Shown here in pieces: positions 34,131 to 46,439 of a DNA stretch of 64,000 nt; the first letter of the stretch is position 1; each line of letters opens with the position of its first letter. Where the stretch lies: the NCBI GenBank assembly GCA_014058105.1, contig JACGCM010002784.1, positions 558,001-622,000 of the forward strand. Direction: 5' to 3'. The DNA comes from Kingdonia uniflora. Lineage: Eukaryota; Streptophyta; Magnoliopsida; Ranunculales; Circaeasteraceae. Under the pieces are notes generated by a model. That model saw only the letters and a list, made by a program, of their open reading frames with translations, ran no database searches and was not told where the DNA came from. The translations under genes were made by a program, and so were the position numbers.

Positions 34131-35585
34131 TCAGTAGAATAATGGTTGACTATCGATTGGTTCCCGTGGTTGAGAGACGCGGTAGAGTGTATCTTTCAAA
34201 TACAGTGGAAAAATTATAGAAATTCGAACGTTCATCTTTGGAAGGATGGGTTTGTTTGGCAGACCGCCTTTTCGAAGGTAGCCAGTGTTTCCCTTGGTGC
34301 GCTTCTGATCTCCATGTTCCTCCTTTTGTTTATTGCTTCGATCTGTAGATGGGCCCTTGGTGGAGATGACAGATTTAGTAGATTTTTGTCGCTCAGACAT
34401 CATCCTCTTCAGGTCGACGTAACTGTTGAACTTGGTGATCGTCTCCTCCAAGGTCGCAGGTTTATTGAGGAAGAGGTGTTCTTTGGCATTACAATCGTGC
34501 CAGAGCGCATTGGTAAAAGAAGTAACGACTATTTTCTGATCGAGGTTATCCACTTTTCGCGCGAGCTCTAAAAATTTCTTTGAAAAATCCTTGAGCTTCT
34601 CTCCTTACGACTGCTTAAGACTGATAAGTTAATATAAATTCTCTTCTCTGCCCCTGTTGTAAGCATATGTCTTGATGAACTATTTTTGCAGCTAATCGAA
34701 TGTAAATATGGAGTCCTCAGAAAGAGAGTGGAACCATCGAAGTGGTTCCTCCTGTAGAGTTGTGGTAAACAGACAGTAGAGGATGTGGTTGAGATTGGAG
34801 TATAACCCCAATAAATCACGGTACTACTGAATGCGCTCCTTCAGGTCAGTACCTTTGAATTTACAAATTTTTGGAGTATGGAAACATTTTGGTATTTCCA
34901 TATCGAATAACTCTTTGGCAATCAGACTTCCTTGTAATTTTGTAACGTCGCCTGTAGTACCCAGAACTTGTGCTTCGATCAACTCCTTAATTTGTTGGTC
35001 CATATGCTCTTTCGTGACGCAATGACGTGCTGGTTGAATCTTTGGGCGAGCAGGTTGTGGATGATGAGTGTTTGTACCTTCACTCAGGCGATCTCGTGCT
35101 AGAACTTGGTGTTGATGTCGCTGTTCTTCTACCTGACGGACGGAAATTCGGTGACCTCGACTGACTTCGGACTGAACTTCACCCCTCAAATGTATGGAGG
35201 GCAGTAGTTCGTGTTGTAGATTCCTTGAAATGGCTTTACTGGCTACTCCTTGAGGTCCCAATCTTTCTCTTACAAAAATACAGGAGGTCTCTAGCAACTA
35301 ATCGTGACCTCTGGCTGGAAGAGCCTACTGAGTATTTTGCAGAGCCTCTAGGGTAGTCTACATTGTTATCATCTGGTCTTCATGTCATTTGAGCGTTGTC
35401 AAATGAGTTTGTCATTCTGCGTCGAGCTCTTTCTTGTGAAGCTCCCAATTATTTGTTAACTGAAGTTCGAGCTCGGCGCGTTTATCTGTTTCGATGTTAA
35501 GATTTGCCCATAACTCTGTAAGTTGCCCCGGCTCTATTAAAACATCGATCTAGGTCCCTGTAGCTGGTCGTCTGGAAGTAACCAT
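34131..35585 (-). pseudogene. T1 gag
   Basis: It starts MVTSRRPATGT at 35585, next to the LTR. The retrotransposon gag domain shows KFKGTDLKERIQ, EEPLRWFHSL, KKFLELARKVDNLDQ and FTNALWHDCNAKEHLFLNKP. The frame carries stops from near residue 12 on. Gag would form the particle and bind RNA. Confidence 0.85.
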
Positions 35586-35657
35586 GATTAAAAGTTGTAG
35601 TGAAAGAATGCCTTATGATATCGTGAAAATGCAGTTTTTTCCACAGACGGTGCCAAA

Positions 35658-36278
35658 TGTAATGGCCAAATTCTATAAGCTCAAAATGGCCCAGAATTCG
35701 CTATCACACCAATGAATCCGACAATAATATTCTAATGGAAAGTAAGAAATGACACAGGTGATTTTTGCGTGGTAAACCTCTGAATAGGTAAAAAACCCCA
35801 ACCTCGAGTGGAGGATTTTTATAAATGTATATTTATTTCTTGAGGCGGAAATCTTATAACAAGTTATCTTTAGATATAGAAAAGCTTGAACCATGTAATT
35901 AGGAAGTTTGATTTTTGCTGAGAGTAAAAAATAAGCTGTTTCTTGATGATCTCTAGTGTTATTTTTTTATCCTTGTCTCTTATAGAACTTTTCATTTATA
36001 TAGGCCTTCTTCGTAGTTCTTTATTGTGCTGAAGTACGTTTTCCGAACAATGTGGTTTGTGGTGGTTGACTGAGTAACTGACGAGTTTGTGAAAGACAAG
36101 TGTCTTTGACTGGATAAGGCTTTGCATTTTGAGCTTGACTCACGTTCTTAAACAGTTCGCAAGATGGTTTGGAATGTTGACTGGAGAAATTATGTTAAAA
36201 ATGTGTAAGTCTGAGATAGAGATAATTCGAACTGGCAACAGCTCGACTTTAGGTAAGATCGAGGGATAGGTCCCTATA
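35658..36278 (-). repeat. T1 5' LTR
   Basis: It matches 23393-24011 along its length. Its outer border reads CCCTATA instead of CCCTACA, a point change in the terminal dinucleotide. Confidence 0.93.
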
Positions 36279-36429
36279 CGCGCGATGCGCGGTGTTCCAA
36301 ACACCACTGCTTGCACTGTTACCCCAAAATCAAACCCAACTCGAGTTTAAACTTTGTTTCCTCCTCTCTCTCTTTCAGCTAGAAGGTATACCTAAAATTT
36401 TTCCCAATTTCTTTCAAAACATAATACAA
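36279..36429. other. Harbinger A subterminal region with CG palindrome
   Basis: With T1 removed, ACACCGCGC (23384-23392), GAT and GCGCGGTGT (36287-36295) form one near-perfect palindrome at the left end of copy A. Confidence 0.7.
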
Positions 36430-38605
36430 ATGCCAGAGGATAACCCACACCCCAATACATTACCTGGGTTTAGAATGGCAAGAGATCCAGAGCAAGCCGT
36501 AACTCGGTCGAGGTTCGGAAGGAAGAAAAAGTGAGTAGAATTTGAAGATGCCCAACAACCTATACCAAACCCACCCGAAGAAAACTACCCGCAGAGATTT
36601 ATTACCTTGCTTCTAGACGGCGTCAGTCATATCTGTTACGCTGGCAAGGAACTCACGGTAAGATTTAGTGTAATTGTGAATTTGTTATTTCCATAAATCA
36701 AGTGTTTGACAAAATGCTCCAATGAACATAATTGGGATTCGATGCGTGTGCACGGCATATTCACTACGATGATCAAAGTGTGGAAGGGGATTTCCATAAT
36801 TCTACCTGTAAGGGATGTTGTGGTGAATATATTCGAGCAGTTTATGGATATACGCTTGGGAAATTATGATAATTGCCTAATTCAGGTGCTTACAGAACAT
36901 TGGTGGCTGACCATGTACACATTTCTATTCCTGTGTACGGAGATAGGGGTCACTCTTCTCAATTTCCAGATGCTGACATCATTGTCAATTGGCTGATATC
37001 CGACACAGGTGCCGTATGACGACGTATGGAGTGTTTTATCCAATGCGAGGCAAATGCTCACCAACATTGATTACAGCCATATAAAGTGGGGGAACGCCAA
37101 CATTTCACATTTGAGGACGTACTTGACCATCGCAGCTGATCGGGAGGATGATATTACAATTGCTCGTGCTTTTATCCTCTTCATGATGGGACATTTATGG
37201 TTCCAAACGGCTAACGACGCCGTCCTGCTTGGATATCTCGCGGTCGTGGCCGATTTGGACGAGGCTGCCCAATATGACTAGGGTTTTGCTATTTTTGCTT
37301 CCATGTACCATGGTTTAGATACTGCAGCCATGACTGGGGGTTCCATCACTGGATTTGCCCAACTTTTGACGGTACACTAACACTTTTTCCTTTTACAAAT
37401 CAAATATCTTCTAATAAACGTCTTAAATATAATTTCTAATTTATTTTTTATGTTGTTCCAAAATGCAGTATTAGTTCTACGAGTATTGTGGGGTTGGTTA
37501 CCCTATTGTCAAGGAAGATATTAAGTACTTGGCCTATCTGCGCCACAGAGCATGGAAGAGGGGGAACATGAAGAAAACAAATAACCAAGCAGGTAATTTG
37601 TTTATGATAGGCAGATACCACATTGACCACCGGACTATTGAAACGATCACCTGGTGACCTTGGTTGGAATCTGCGGTGTTTGAGTTAGATGATGTACAGG
37701 CTGTAGCGCTCCTGTCCCGTACGAGGATGCCACTTGAATTCCTAAATGGAAACTGCGAGTATTAATTGGAGGATAGATATTGGAGGATAGATATTGGAGG
37801 TAGTTGACTGGTACTGCAGGTATTCCTTTGGATCCTTCGCTTAACATGTCACCACATCTTAGTTTAGCTAATTTATAGGCGATGAGACAGGCTGACTTCG
37901 TTGACTGTGAGCAGTTTATGATAGGGGAGGAGCGAGAGACTTACGCCTCATACTGGGCTAACCAAACTATGAAGGTAGGCACCCTATTGACAGATTCCCA
38001 GAGGATGGGGAATATAAATCTATTCAGACCCACTGTACTCAGGGCTGGTATTACACCCGTGGTAGTGATGTCACCGTCGGTTTATAACTTGTCCCAGGAT
38101 TTTAGTTTGCCTGGTGAGCCCGAGGGGCCAGACCCAGGGTGACACATGGAGTAGACAGTGAGGCATGAGCTGCTCCCCATCCATCGCTTAAGGGACCTGC
38201 CAGAAATGTCAACCTCCTACGGTGCAGAGGAGCTGTTGTACCTGACTCATGGTATACAACAACTTTGCCTTGCAGAGTCTGTGCGGGACGCCCAGACGAT
38301 CCAATACTTGATTGGTGAGGTAGCTACTCTGAGGAAGCACTTGTACAGTGTAGACGACCAGCTACATGCGCATGTAAGTAATTTATTTATGTATTATTTT
38401 TTTATTTTTTTAATGTCATATTTATTTTGTCAAAATATTTATAAATTTTTTTTGTCCCGTTCATGACCTACAACTGAGGAGGGGCGTGACGTATGGGTGG
38501 TGCCGCTACTACCTGGAGGTGGCGCGAGGACGAGGCAACATGGATCTGGTCCGCGAACCAGGGAAGGCGGTAGTGGCCCATCTCAGTAGATATAAATATT
38601 TTTGA
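36430..38605 (+). pseudogene. Plant mobile domain (PMD) gene, copy A
   Basis: MPEDNPHPNTLPGFR opens the frame; a donor GTAAGA follows at about 36,659. The PMD signature reads IRLGNYDNCLIQVLTEHWW, FLFLCTEIGVTLLNFQML, then YPTQVPYDDVWSVLSNARQM, ARAFILFMMGHLWF and YEYCGVGYPIV. C-terminal text is YYLEVARGRGNMDLVREPG and SRYKYF. PMD proteins (MAIN/MAIL1 in Arabidopsis) act in the nucleus on silencing and transcription, and related ORFs ride in transposons. Stops (for example after TSLSIG) and shifts make this copy dead. Copy B has the same structure. Confidence 0.75.
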
Positions 38606-38788
38606 TATTTTTGTAGACGTAATCTTTTATTGTAAACATCAATTTTTGATGTCACATTTCTTTATAATAAATTAATATTAATCAATTTATTTTGAGTCTT
38701 GAATTTAAATAGAAAAACAATTACAATTCTTGAAATAGTAGTTCTACGCACGAAATATAACTAAAAATAGATACAATTAAACTTGAAT

Positions 38789-39276
38789 TCATCGTTTACG
38801 TTTGATGTAAGGAATAAACTTGGACCATTCAGTAAGGGGGAGCGGATCCCGTCTATAGTTTTCTAGCCGATAATTTGTAGAAGGATCAGGCGGGACATAG
38901 TTCTGGTAAAAAATATCATATGGAGTCTAAAACGGGAATAGATGGTTGTATTTGTCATACCATTCATCTCTGGCATCGCAGAGAATATAAGCTAGTGGAA
39001 CACCTCTGACCGCATATCAATACTCATTCGTATCTCATGAAACTCATCACACTTAGCCTTAATTACATTCCACCTATTGTATAAATCTTCAGGAGGGTAT
39101 CAAAGTTCTGTGTGCATCCTGAATTGGACATGAATTATATTCCATAACTGATTGAAATTGAGTTGTCAAAGAGACGGATTATCAACAAAATAATGCCAAG
39201 ACGTGGCCAGGGCGCAGTCTTCATTTTAGCCAAATACTACTGAAGAATCCAGTGTTAGTGCAGAAAAACTCGGCAT
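38789..39276 (-). pseudogene. Small Myb/SANT-like gene of Harbinger copy A
   Basis: It starts MPSFSALTLDSSVVFG, then EDCALATSWHYFVDNPSL, LNFNQLWNI, LYNRWNVIKAKCDEFHEI, and ends LTEWSKFIPYIKRKR. The spacing of ALxxSW, LW, LxxRWxxIxxxxxxF fits the DNA-binding Myb-like ORF1 of PIF/Harbinger elements. An in-frame stop (VVFG*NED) and a frameshift in the C-terminal half break it. The homologous ORF in copy B confirms it was a real gene. Assignment to Myb/SANT is by pattern only. Confidence 0.5.
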
Positions 39277-39305
39277 TGTTGAGTTTAAGCATAGGAGTGT
39301 TGTTA

Positions 39306-39677
39306 GAGCATCTCCAACAAAAATATATATAAAACAAAAACTAGCCGTTGTGATCCAAAACTAGCCGTTGTGATCCAAAACTAGCTGTCGTGATCCAAAA
39401 TAAGTAGCCCGCTATGAAGGACCCACCAGAGGATGTAGCCATTGTTGTTTGAGTCTTGAATTCAAAAATAAGTTTTTCCAATGTCTATTCAAATAGACTA
39501 TTTGTCTGTTAGAACATACTCATTTTTATTCTAACAAATTTTCCACCTGAGCAATTTTATTCGAATAGACTCAAAGTCTGTTCAAACAGATTTTGGCCTG
39601 AGCTATTTTATTTGAACATACCTTATGTCAATTAAAACAAAATCAGGGATTTGGCGGTATAAAGAGCACCGCGCGGT
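39306..39677 (+). repeat. Internal Harbinger end-like sequence in copy A
   Basis: TTA then GAGCATCTCCAACA (39303-39319) looks like a transposon end in the middle of the element and is followed, as at true ends, by the palindrome ACCGCGCGGT (39668-39677). A short repeat ACTAGCCGTTGTGATCCAAA occurs in between. Confidence 0.6.
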
Positions 39678-39809
39678 GTTCTTTTCATCGTCAAATCCCT
39701 GATTTCCTTCGACCCATATCTCTTTTTTTCCCCTTTCGCACTTCTCACTTCAATTAGAAACTTGTTCCCCATCTGGTATTACACCCTTCTATCAACTTCA
39801 CAGCCTTAA

Positions 39810-41101
39810 TTGTCTTATTTATCATCCGATTCATCTATTGGTAATCCTCCTCGTGTATCGTCATCCTCCTCTGACGATCTTATCTTAGATTGTGCGGCGA
39901 CAATTTACGTTCTGCACCAAATTACAACAAACCTATTAGTACATGATACAACTTCGAGTCATGGCAGGAGTATCATGGGCCGTAAGGATGAGAAAAAGAA
40001 GCGAGATCACCCATTGGGGCATTACAACATTATACGGGACTACTTCAAGCTCAATTGCACATATGAGCCATGGGAATTTCGGCGATGTTTTGGTATGAGT
40101 AGAGACATATTTGTGCGTATATTCGATGCAATCATTACACATGATCATTACTTTATCCAAAACCCAATAACGCTAGTACTATGGGGTAATCACCGTACCT
40201 AAAGATAGCCGCAGCACTACGTTTCCTAAGTTACGGTGTTATGGCAGATCTTTTTGACGAGTATATCCAAATAGGAGAAAGCACAACCTTGTTATGTGTA
40301 GAAAGATTTTTTGTTGCGGTTATACAAATTTTTGGTAAAGAATATCTTCGAGCACTAAACGCGGCCAACGTCGAAAGGCTAAAAGTGATCAGAGAGTCAC
40401 GGGGATTTCCTGGCATGTTAGGAAGCCTTGATTGCATGCATTGGATATGGAAAAATTGTCCCATAGCTTAGTACGGTAAATTTACTGGTCATTACCCGAA
40501 GGCGACATTGATTATTGCTTCACACGACCTTTGGATTTGGCATGTTTTTTTTTTGGGTTACCAGGGTCTAACAATGATATCAATGTTCTGCAACAATCAC
40601 ATCTTTTTACCGACCTGGCCAATGGTATCGCCCTGCCTTGCAATTATATAATTGCCGGAAAAGCTTATGATATTAGGTATTACCTAGCGGATGACATATA
40701 CCCAAAATAGGGAACACTTATCCAAACCATATCCAATCCGGTTACAAAGAAACACATTTTTTTTGCTCAACAACAAGAAAGCTACCAAAAAGACGTAGAA
40801 CGAGCATTTGAGATTTTACAATCTCGGTTCAATGTTGTAAAAAATATAGTTAAATTGTGGAAACCCGAGGTTTTGAACAATATCATGAAGGTGTGCGTGA
40901 TAATGCATAATATGATCGTCGAAGAGGAACGAGGTTTATTCCTAACATACTTAGACTACAATCCGGCCGATCCCTCAACCATCGAAGGCAAACAGTTCAA
41001 TATCAAAAATAAACCGCATTCAAAGTCGAGAACTGCAATTTGATCTAAATGATGATCTAATCGAGCATTTATGGGCCGTGGAGGGAAATCTTCAAAACTA
41101 G
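39810..41101 (+). pseudogene. PIF/Harbinger DDE transposase, copy A
   Basis: The conserved HARBI1/plant-transposon-protein order is visible: YFKLNCTYEPWEFRRCFGMS, YFIQNPIT, DEYIQIGESTTLLCVERF, RESRGFPGMLGSLDCMHW (first catalytic Asp), and after a stop and frameshifts SHDLWIWH, SNNDINVL (second Asp, shifted frame), DVERAFEILQSRF (Glu), and VCVIMHNMIVEEE. The C-terminus LIEHLWAVEGNLQN ends at TAG 41099-41101. The enzyme would cut and join transposon ends at TWA sites. At least three frame breaks inactivate it. Confidence 0.9.
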
Positions 41102-41348
41102 TACTTTATTTCTTGTATTATCTGATTATTCTTCATATAATTTAATTCTTCTTGTCGTACAAGTTTATTAAACAAGTTTTTGATATTTCATTAATCTTGT
41201 ATTTATTTTAACGCAATATTATCGGAAATAAACATTTCAAAAACAAGATTGCATTCTTCAATAGCAAAGTACATTATTCAAACGATTACATTATTGGAAG
41301 GTAAACTACATTCTTGGAAAGAAAACTTCTATATACAGTAAAGTTAAA

Positions 41349-42636
41349 TTATATTTCGTCACCACTTCAAGTACCTGGTCTGTCCCTATTGGCCAGACGT
41401 TCCATGACCTCCACTTGCCTTTGCAAATAGTATTGTAATACAGGTCCAGAAAGATTACTCAGGTCTTTATCCATGATTTTGCGATCTTTTTTTGCTTGTT
41501 CCAATTCTATTTTGGCTTGCCATTACTGATTTGCTTCCACTCTTCTTCATTCCTTTTCATCTTTCGCTTGTCAATTCTCCAACCGTAGTTCATCCAGTAT
41601 TGTTTGGATACTGCTACCAGATGCAGCAACACCATCCAATACCTTTTGTGTTGCAAGGTTCTTTTTTAAAAAAAATTGGCCGATGGGCCTGCTTCCACCC
41701 TCATACAACGAACCATCTAATTCAGAATATGAGCCCACAGATTGAGGTACAGGTGGGCCGTCGGAGTCCTTTGATATATTGTTTGATTCGACTGAGTTCC
41801 CCTGATAAGAATTATCCAATGTTCTCCTGGCTACATTTCTTGGTACATTCCCCACGCGGTTCAACCCATCATCCCTTAAGTTGGCCCATCGCGGTTCTCG
41901 CGCCAAAATCGTATATGGGCCATTCAAGCCTTAATAGATCTTGTATGCACCGTTTTCTTACAATTCGTAAAATTACCAAATACAAATAAATAACGTGTAT
42001 ATCCAAGAGAAATAATTGACACTTGAGTTAAAGGAAATTAGAACGTACCCGATCTTCTTCAGTTTTCCCGTTGTCGTCCTAAAACATTCTTGAGCAACTA
42101 TCCCCTTGTACGCCACATATTGTGCATTAAGGGCATACCACTGAGATTTGGTCAACCCACTTGATCATCTTGTGGGGCACTCGGGGTCGCTGTTAAAGGC
42201 AATGTTCACCATTTGATATAAAGTAAAACCCTTTGTCCGGTACACTATCTGGACAGAAGCTGTTACTCACACCCTTGTGAGACACGTAAAGTCTGCTTCA
42301 GTCTAATTTAGTCCAGCATCATCCGTCTCGTCCAAAAACTCGGTATATTCTGGCACTTGCATGCTTTGTATTTGTTTTGCGGGTACTTTTTTCTTTCTTT
42401 TCCATTTTCTTTTTGGGGGCCACAACTTTAACAGGTATTGACGCATTTGCGTTACTTTGACTGTATTGAGTAGATTCACCATAGAATAGGTAGTTCTGAA
42501 AGTAATTTGGAGGTTGAAAACCTTGAGGTTGAGTGAGCGAATAGGGTTGACAGTACGGGCTAAACGCCTGAGGTTGCAGTTGAGAGATTGCAAATGAATT
42601 TTGATATTGTCCAAAACTGGGATCCCCTTGTGACAT
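41349..42636 (-). pseudogene. Myb-like ORF1 partner of the Harbinger transposase, copy A
   Basis: It converges on the transposase. The N-terminus is Gln/Pro/Tyr-rich (MSQGDPSFGQYQNSFA, QPQGFQPPNYFQNYLF), followed by a basic KKKMEKKEKSTRK stretch. The Myb-like part is damaged but includes FNSDPECP and LNAQYVAYKGI. The second exon reads VARRTLDNSYQGNSVESNN and a C-terminal helix with YYLQRQVEVMERLANRD. Such ORFs bind subterminal DNA and are needed by PIF/Harbinger transposases. Stops are present. Confidence 0.75.
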
Positions 42637-42910
42637 GGTAAACGGAAGTGGGGTATGTGATTGAAATTGAGGTTGGAATTGAGGTTAGAATTGCGATGGG
42701 TTGTGGTAGAGGTATGGAGTGAATTGTGATGATGGGTGTTGAGCGAATGGTGTTGAAGGTGGGTTATGGGAGGATGGGGTCAACAGTGTAGAGTTATTAC
42801 TACTGCTGCCGGAGTTTGGGGAGAGCGTAGAGGCTCTCTTCTATGCCCTTTAATTAGTTTTGGGGAGACGAAGTAGCCAGGGAGTGATGAGAGGAGATAA
42901 TTGAGATTGG

Positions 42911-42996
42911 AGGAGTTTGGATTACCGCGCGGTGTTCCTTTTACCGCTAGGAAAATTTGGTCTGTAAAAGGAACGCCGTGCGGTAATCCAAACACC
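42911..42996. repeat. 35-bp subterminal hairpin around the CG palindrome, copy A right end
   Basis: Arms 42911-42945 and 42962-42996 are inverted copies (GTTTGGATTACCGC then a GTTCCTTTTAC core) with a 16-base loop. The left arm contains ACCGCGCGGT at 42924-42933. A second hairpin of GAGTTTGAGTTTGGGTT arms lies near 43,100-43,137. Confidence 0.9.
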
Positions 42997-43468
42997 GCCA
43001 AACTTATTTTTTTGGTGTGGGCTCCGCACACTTGGTTGGGTTTTAACATAGCTACATAGGCAAAGTCTTACCCATTTTTTCGCTGTTAGGAGGCTCAAAG
43101 TGTGAGTTTGAGTTTGGGTTGGCAAACCCAACTCAAACTCCTACCCTACTGGACATGTTCTAAGAGTAAGTCTAGCAGCAAGTTGGGGTTTGGGTGTTGG
43201 CTCTGACAGGGGGCCCACAAAAAATCCAACCCACGCTTAGCCTCTCCCAGCAGCAAGTTTGAGTTTGTGACGTAACTTTTATTAAATTAAACTAGGAGGA
43301 GTTCTGATTACCGCGCGGTGTTCCTCTTATTGTGTGGTATTCCTTTTTCCGCCGCTTCAACTGTTATGATTTTTGGCAGCCCAACCCAAGTCGACTCATT
43401 CTTCACATTTTACTTATTCCTCTCTCTCAATTTGAAGGTAAAAAATATTCAATTCCAGCAAAATTAAA

Positions 43469-45713
43469 ATGGAGATGCCAGCGGGAGACCCACACGCCAG
43501 TACATTACCTGGGTTTAGAGTGACAAGAGATTCAGAGCGAGCCCTAACTCAGTCGAGGCTTGGAAGGAAGAAAAAATGAGTAGAATTCGAAGATGTACAA
43601 CAAACCCAACCTATACCACACCCACCCCAAGAAACTCCCCGCAGAGGTTTATTACCCAATTCCCAGACGGTGTGAGTCATATCTAATACACTGGCAAGGA
43701 ACTCACGGTAAGTTTTTGTTTAATTGTGAATTTGTTATTTCCATAAATCAAGTGTTTGACAAAATACTCCAATGAACAAAATCGGGATTCGATGCGTCCG
43801 CACGATACATTCACTATGGTGATCAAAGTGTGAAATGAGATTTCCACAATTTTGGAAATTAAGGATGTCGTGGTGAAGATATTCGGTAGCTTTATGGATA
43901 AACGCTTGGGTAATTCCGATAATCGGCTAATTCGGGCGCTAACAAAGCATTGGTGGCCGACAACACACACTTTTTTGTTTCTGTATGTGGAGATAGGGGT
44001 CACTCCATTAGATTTCCAGTTACTGACATCATTGTCAATCAGCCGATATCCGACACAGGTACAGTATGACGATGCATGAAATGTTTTATCCAATGCAAGG
44101 TAATTACTCCCTAACATTGAATCCAGCAATATAAAGAGTGAGAACATCAAGATTTTATACTTGAGGACGTACTTGACCATTATAGGTAATCGGGAAGATG
44201 ATATTACCATTGCTCATGTTTTTATCCTCTTCATGATGGGACATTTGTGGTTCTAAACAGCCAACGACACTGTCCTGCTTGGATATCTCGCGGACGTGGC
44301 CGATTTGGATGAGGCTGCCAAATATGATTGAGGTTCTGCTATTCTTGCTTCCCTGTACCATGGTTTGGATACCGCAGTCACGATAGGGGGTGTCATCACT
44401 AGATTTTCCTAACTTCTTGAGATACACTAACACTTTTTCCTTACAAGCTACAAATCATATATCTTCTAATAAGCGTCTTAAATGTAATTTATAATTGTTT
44501 TTTATGTTGTTCCAAAATGCAGTATGGGCTCTACGAGTATTGTGGGGTTGGTCACCCTATTGTCAATGAAGATGTTAAGTTCCTGTCTTATCCGCGCCTC
44601 AGTGCATGGGAGATGGGGAATAGGAAGAAAACAAATGATTAGGTATCCAATTTGTTTATTCTAAGCAGATACCACATTGACCACCAGACTATTGAGAAAA
44701 TCACCTGGCGACTTTGGTTGGATTCTGCGATATCTGAGTTAGATGACGTACGGACTGCGTCGCTCCTGTCCCGTAAGGGGATGTCACTTCAAGTCCTAAA
44801 TAGAAACTGTGAGTATTATTTCGGGGGTAGATGTTGGAGGCAGTTGACTGGCACTGCAGGTATTCCTTTGGATCTTCTGCTTAGCATGTTGCCACATCTT
44901 AGTCTAGTAAATTTACAAGTGATAAGACAGGCTGGCTTCGTTGATTGTGAGCAGTTTGTGATAAGGGGGGGAACAAGAGACTTATGCCTCATACTGTGCT
45001 GGGCAAACTGAGGAGGTAGGCCATCTGTTGGCAAATTCCCAGAGGAAGGGGAATATAGATATGTTCGAACCCACTGCACTCAGGGCTGGTATTACACCCG
45101 TGGTGGTTATGTCAGCGTCAGTTTAAAGCTTGTCCCAGGACTTCAGTTTGCTTGGCAAACCTGAAGGGCAAGACCTGGGGTGACACATAGAGTGGACAGG
45201 ATGGCGTGATACACCCCATTCACCGCTTGAGGGACCTACCACCCTAGTCTGCTGCGCAGAGGAGCTGCGGCACCTGACTCATGGTATCCGGCGACTTTGC
45301 CTTACAGAGTCTACGCGGGACACCCAGAGGATCCAAGAGTTGACTGATGAAAACGCTACTTTGGGGAGGCGCATGGATAGTGTAGACGACCAACTATATT
45401 TGCATGTAAGTAATTTATTTATGTGTTTATTGATTTTTTTCTTAATGTCATATTTATTTTGTTAAAATCTAAATAAATTTTAATTGTCCAGTTTAGGACC
45501 TACATCTGAGGAGGGGGCGTGACATACGAGTGGTGTCGCTACCACCTAGAGGTGGCACGAGGACGAGGCAGGGGAATTGTGGACTTGGTCCGTGAACCAG
45601 GGGAGGCGGTACTCGCCGCAGGGGGTGAGGTACTGGAGATGATTATGGCCCATCTCAGTAGATATAAGTATTTTTATGTTTTTGTAGACGTAATCTTTTA
45701 TTGTAAACATTAG
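43469..45713 (+). pseudogene. Plant mobile domain (PMD) gene, copy B
   Basis: It begins MEMPAGDPHASTLPGLE. The PMD block reads KRLGNSDNRLIRALTKHWW, THTFLFLYVEIGVTPLDFQ, SRYPTQVQYDDA, and HVFILFMMGHLWF. After an intron ending near 44,521 it continues YEYCGVGHPIVNEDVKF and RYHIDHQTIEKITWRLWLDS. The C-terminus shows YHLEVARGRGRGIVDLVREP and SRYKYF. Several parts are better preserved than in copy A (THTFLF, TPLDF), but stops and shifts remain. Confidence 0.75.
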
Positions 45714-45922
45714 TGTTGAACAATTTCTATTAAAGTTTAAGTTTGTTTCTCTATATAAGTACTTGTATGACCTGATGTTACATTTTTTATATATATAAAT
45801 CAATATTAATCAATTTATTTTGAGTCTTAAATTTAAATATAAATGTAATTACAATTCTTAAAATTGTAATTCTACGCACGAAATGAAACTCAAAACAGAT
45901 ACAATTATACTTAATTCATCAT

Positions 45923-46410
45923 TCACGACTGATGTAGGTAGGGATTAAACCAAGACCATTCAGTAAGGGGGAGCGGATCCCGTCCATAGTTGGAAAGTTG
46001 GTAATTTGCTGGAAACTCATCAGGCGGGATGTAGTTCCAGTTAAAAATATTGTAGAGTCTCGAACGGGAACGGCTGGTTGTATTTCTCATGCCATTCATC
46101 TTTGGCTTCTCGAAGAATATAGGCTAGTAGAACACCTTTGGCCCGTCTATCAATACTCATCCGTATCTCATGAAACTCATCACATTTAGCCTTAATAACA
46201 ATCCACCTGTTGTATAAATCTCCAAGAAGGTATTGAAGTTCCGTGTACACCCTGAATTGGACATATAACTCTATTCCATAATTGATTGAAGTTAAATTGT
46301 TGAAGAGGTGGATTATCAACAAAATGCTAACATGACGCGGCCAGGGCGCAATCTTTATTCCTGTCAAATGCTACTGAAGAATCCTGTGTTAGAGCAAAAA
46401 AACTTGATAT
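45923..46410 (-). pseudogene. Small Myb/SANT-like gene of Harbinger copy B
   Basis: Reading from the right: DSSVAFDRNKDCALAAS, FVDNPPLQQFNFNQLWNRV, then in another frame DLYNRWIVIKAKCDEFHEI, AKDEWHEKYNQPFPFET and LTEWSWFNPYLHQS. The start codon seen in copy A is changed here. The AKDEWHEKYNQPFPFE tail is like the end of Harbinger Myb-like proteins. Confidence 0.5.
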
Positions 46411-46439
46411 TGTTTAGTTCAAGTAGAGGAGTGTTGTTA

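Larger units (their letters stand above)
23393..36278 (-). mobile_element. LTR retrotransposon T1 (Ty3/gypsy, Tat-type), complete ends
   Basis: LTRs at 23393-24011 and 35658-36278 (619 and 621 bp) are flanked by the 5-bp duplication CGCGC (23388-23392, 36279-36283). The element reads on the minus strand: primer-site TGGCACCG just inside the 5' LTR, gag, protease, RT, RNase H, archaeal-type RNase H, integrase, tandem repeats, antisense gene, purine tract GCGAGGGGGCGAT next to the 3' LTR. A second RNase H plus a 3' antisense gene is the hallmark of the Tat clade. All coding parts carry stops, so it is inactive. Confidence 0.92.
23238..43160 (+). mobile_element. PIF/Harbinger-type transposon copy A with PMD gene (split by T1)
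   Basis: The left end GAGCATCTCTAGCAGCC (23239) and right end, inverted GAACATGTCCAGTAGGG (43160), are flanked by TAA at 23235-23237 and 43161-43163. The LTR element at 23393-36278 interrupts it. Sequence left of T1 (23239-23392) and right of it (from 36284) is collinear with the uninterrupted left end of copy B (43164 onward). Cargo in order: PMD gene (+), Myb/SANT-like gene (-), DDE transposase (+), Myb-like ORF (-). All are broken, so copy A is not autonomous now. Confidence 0.75.

Noticed and set aside
34146..34571. 141-codon plus-strand open frame
   Set aside because: It is the mirror of T1 gag on the minus strand; the minus reading has clear gag motifs and this one has none. The same applies to plus frames at 31572-31859 and 34831-35025.
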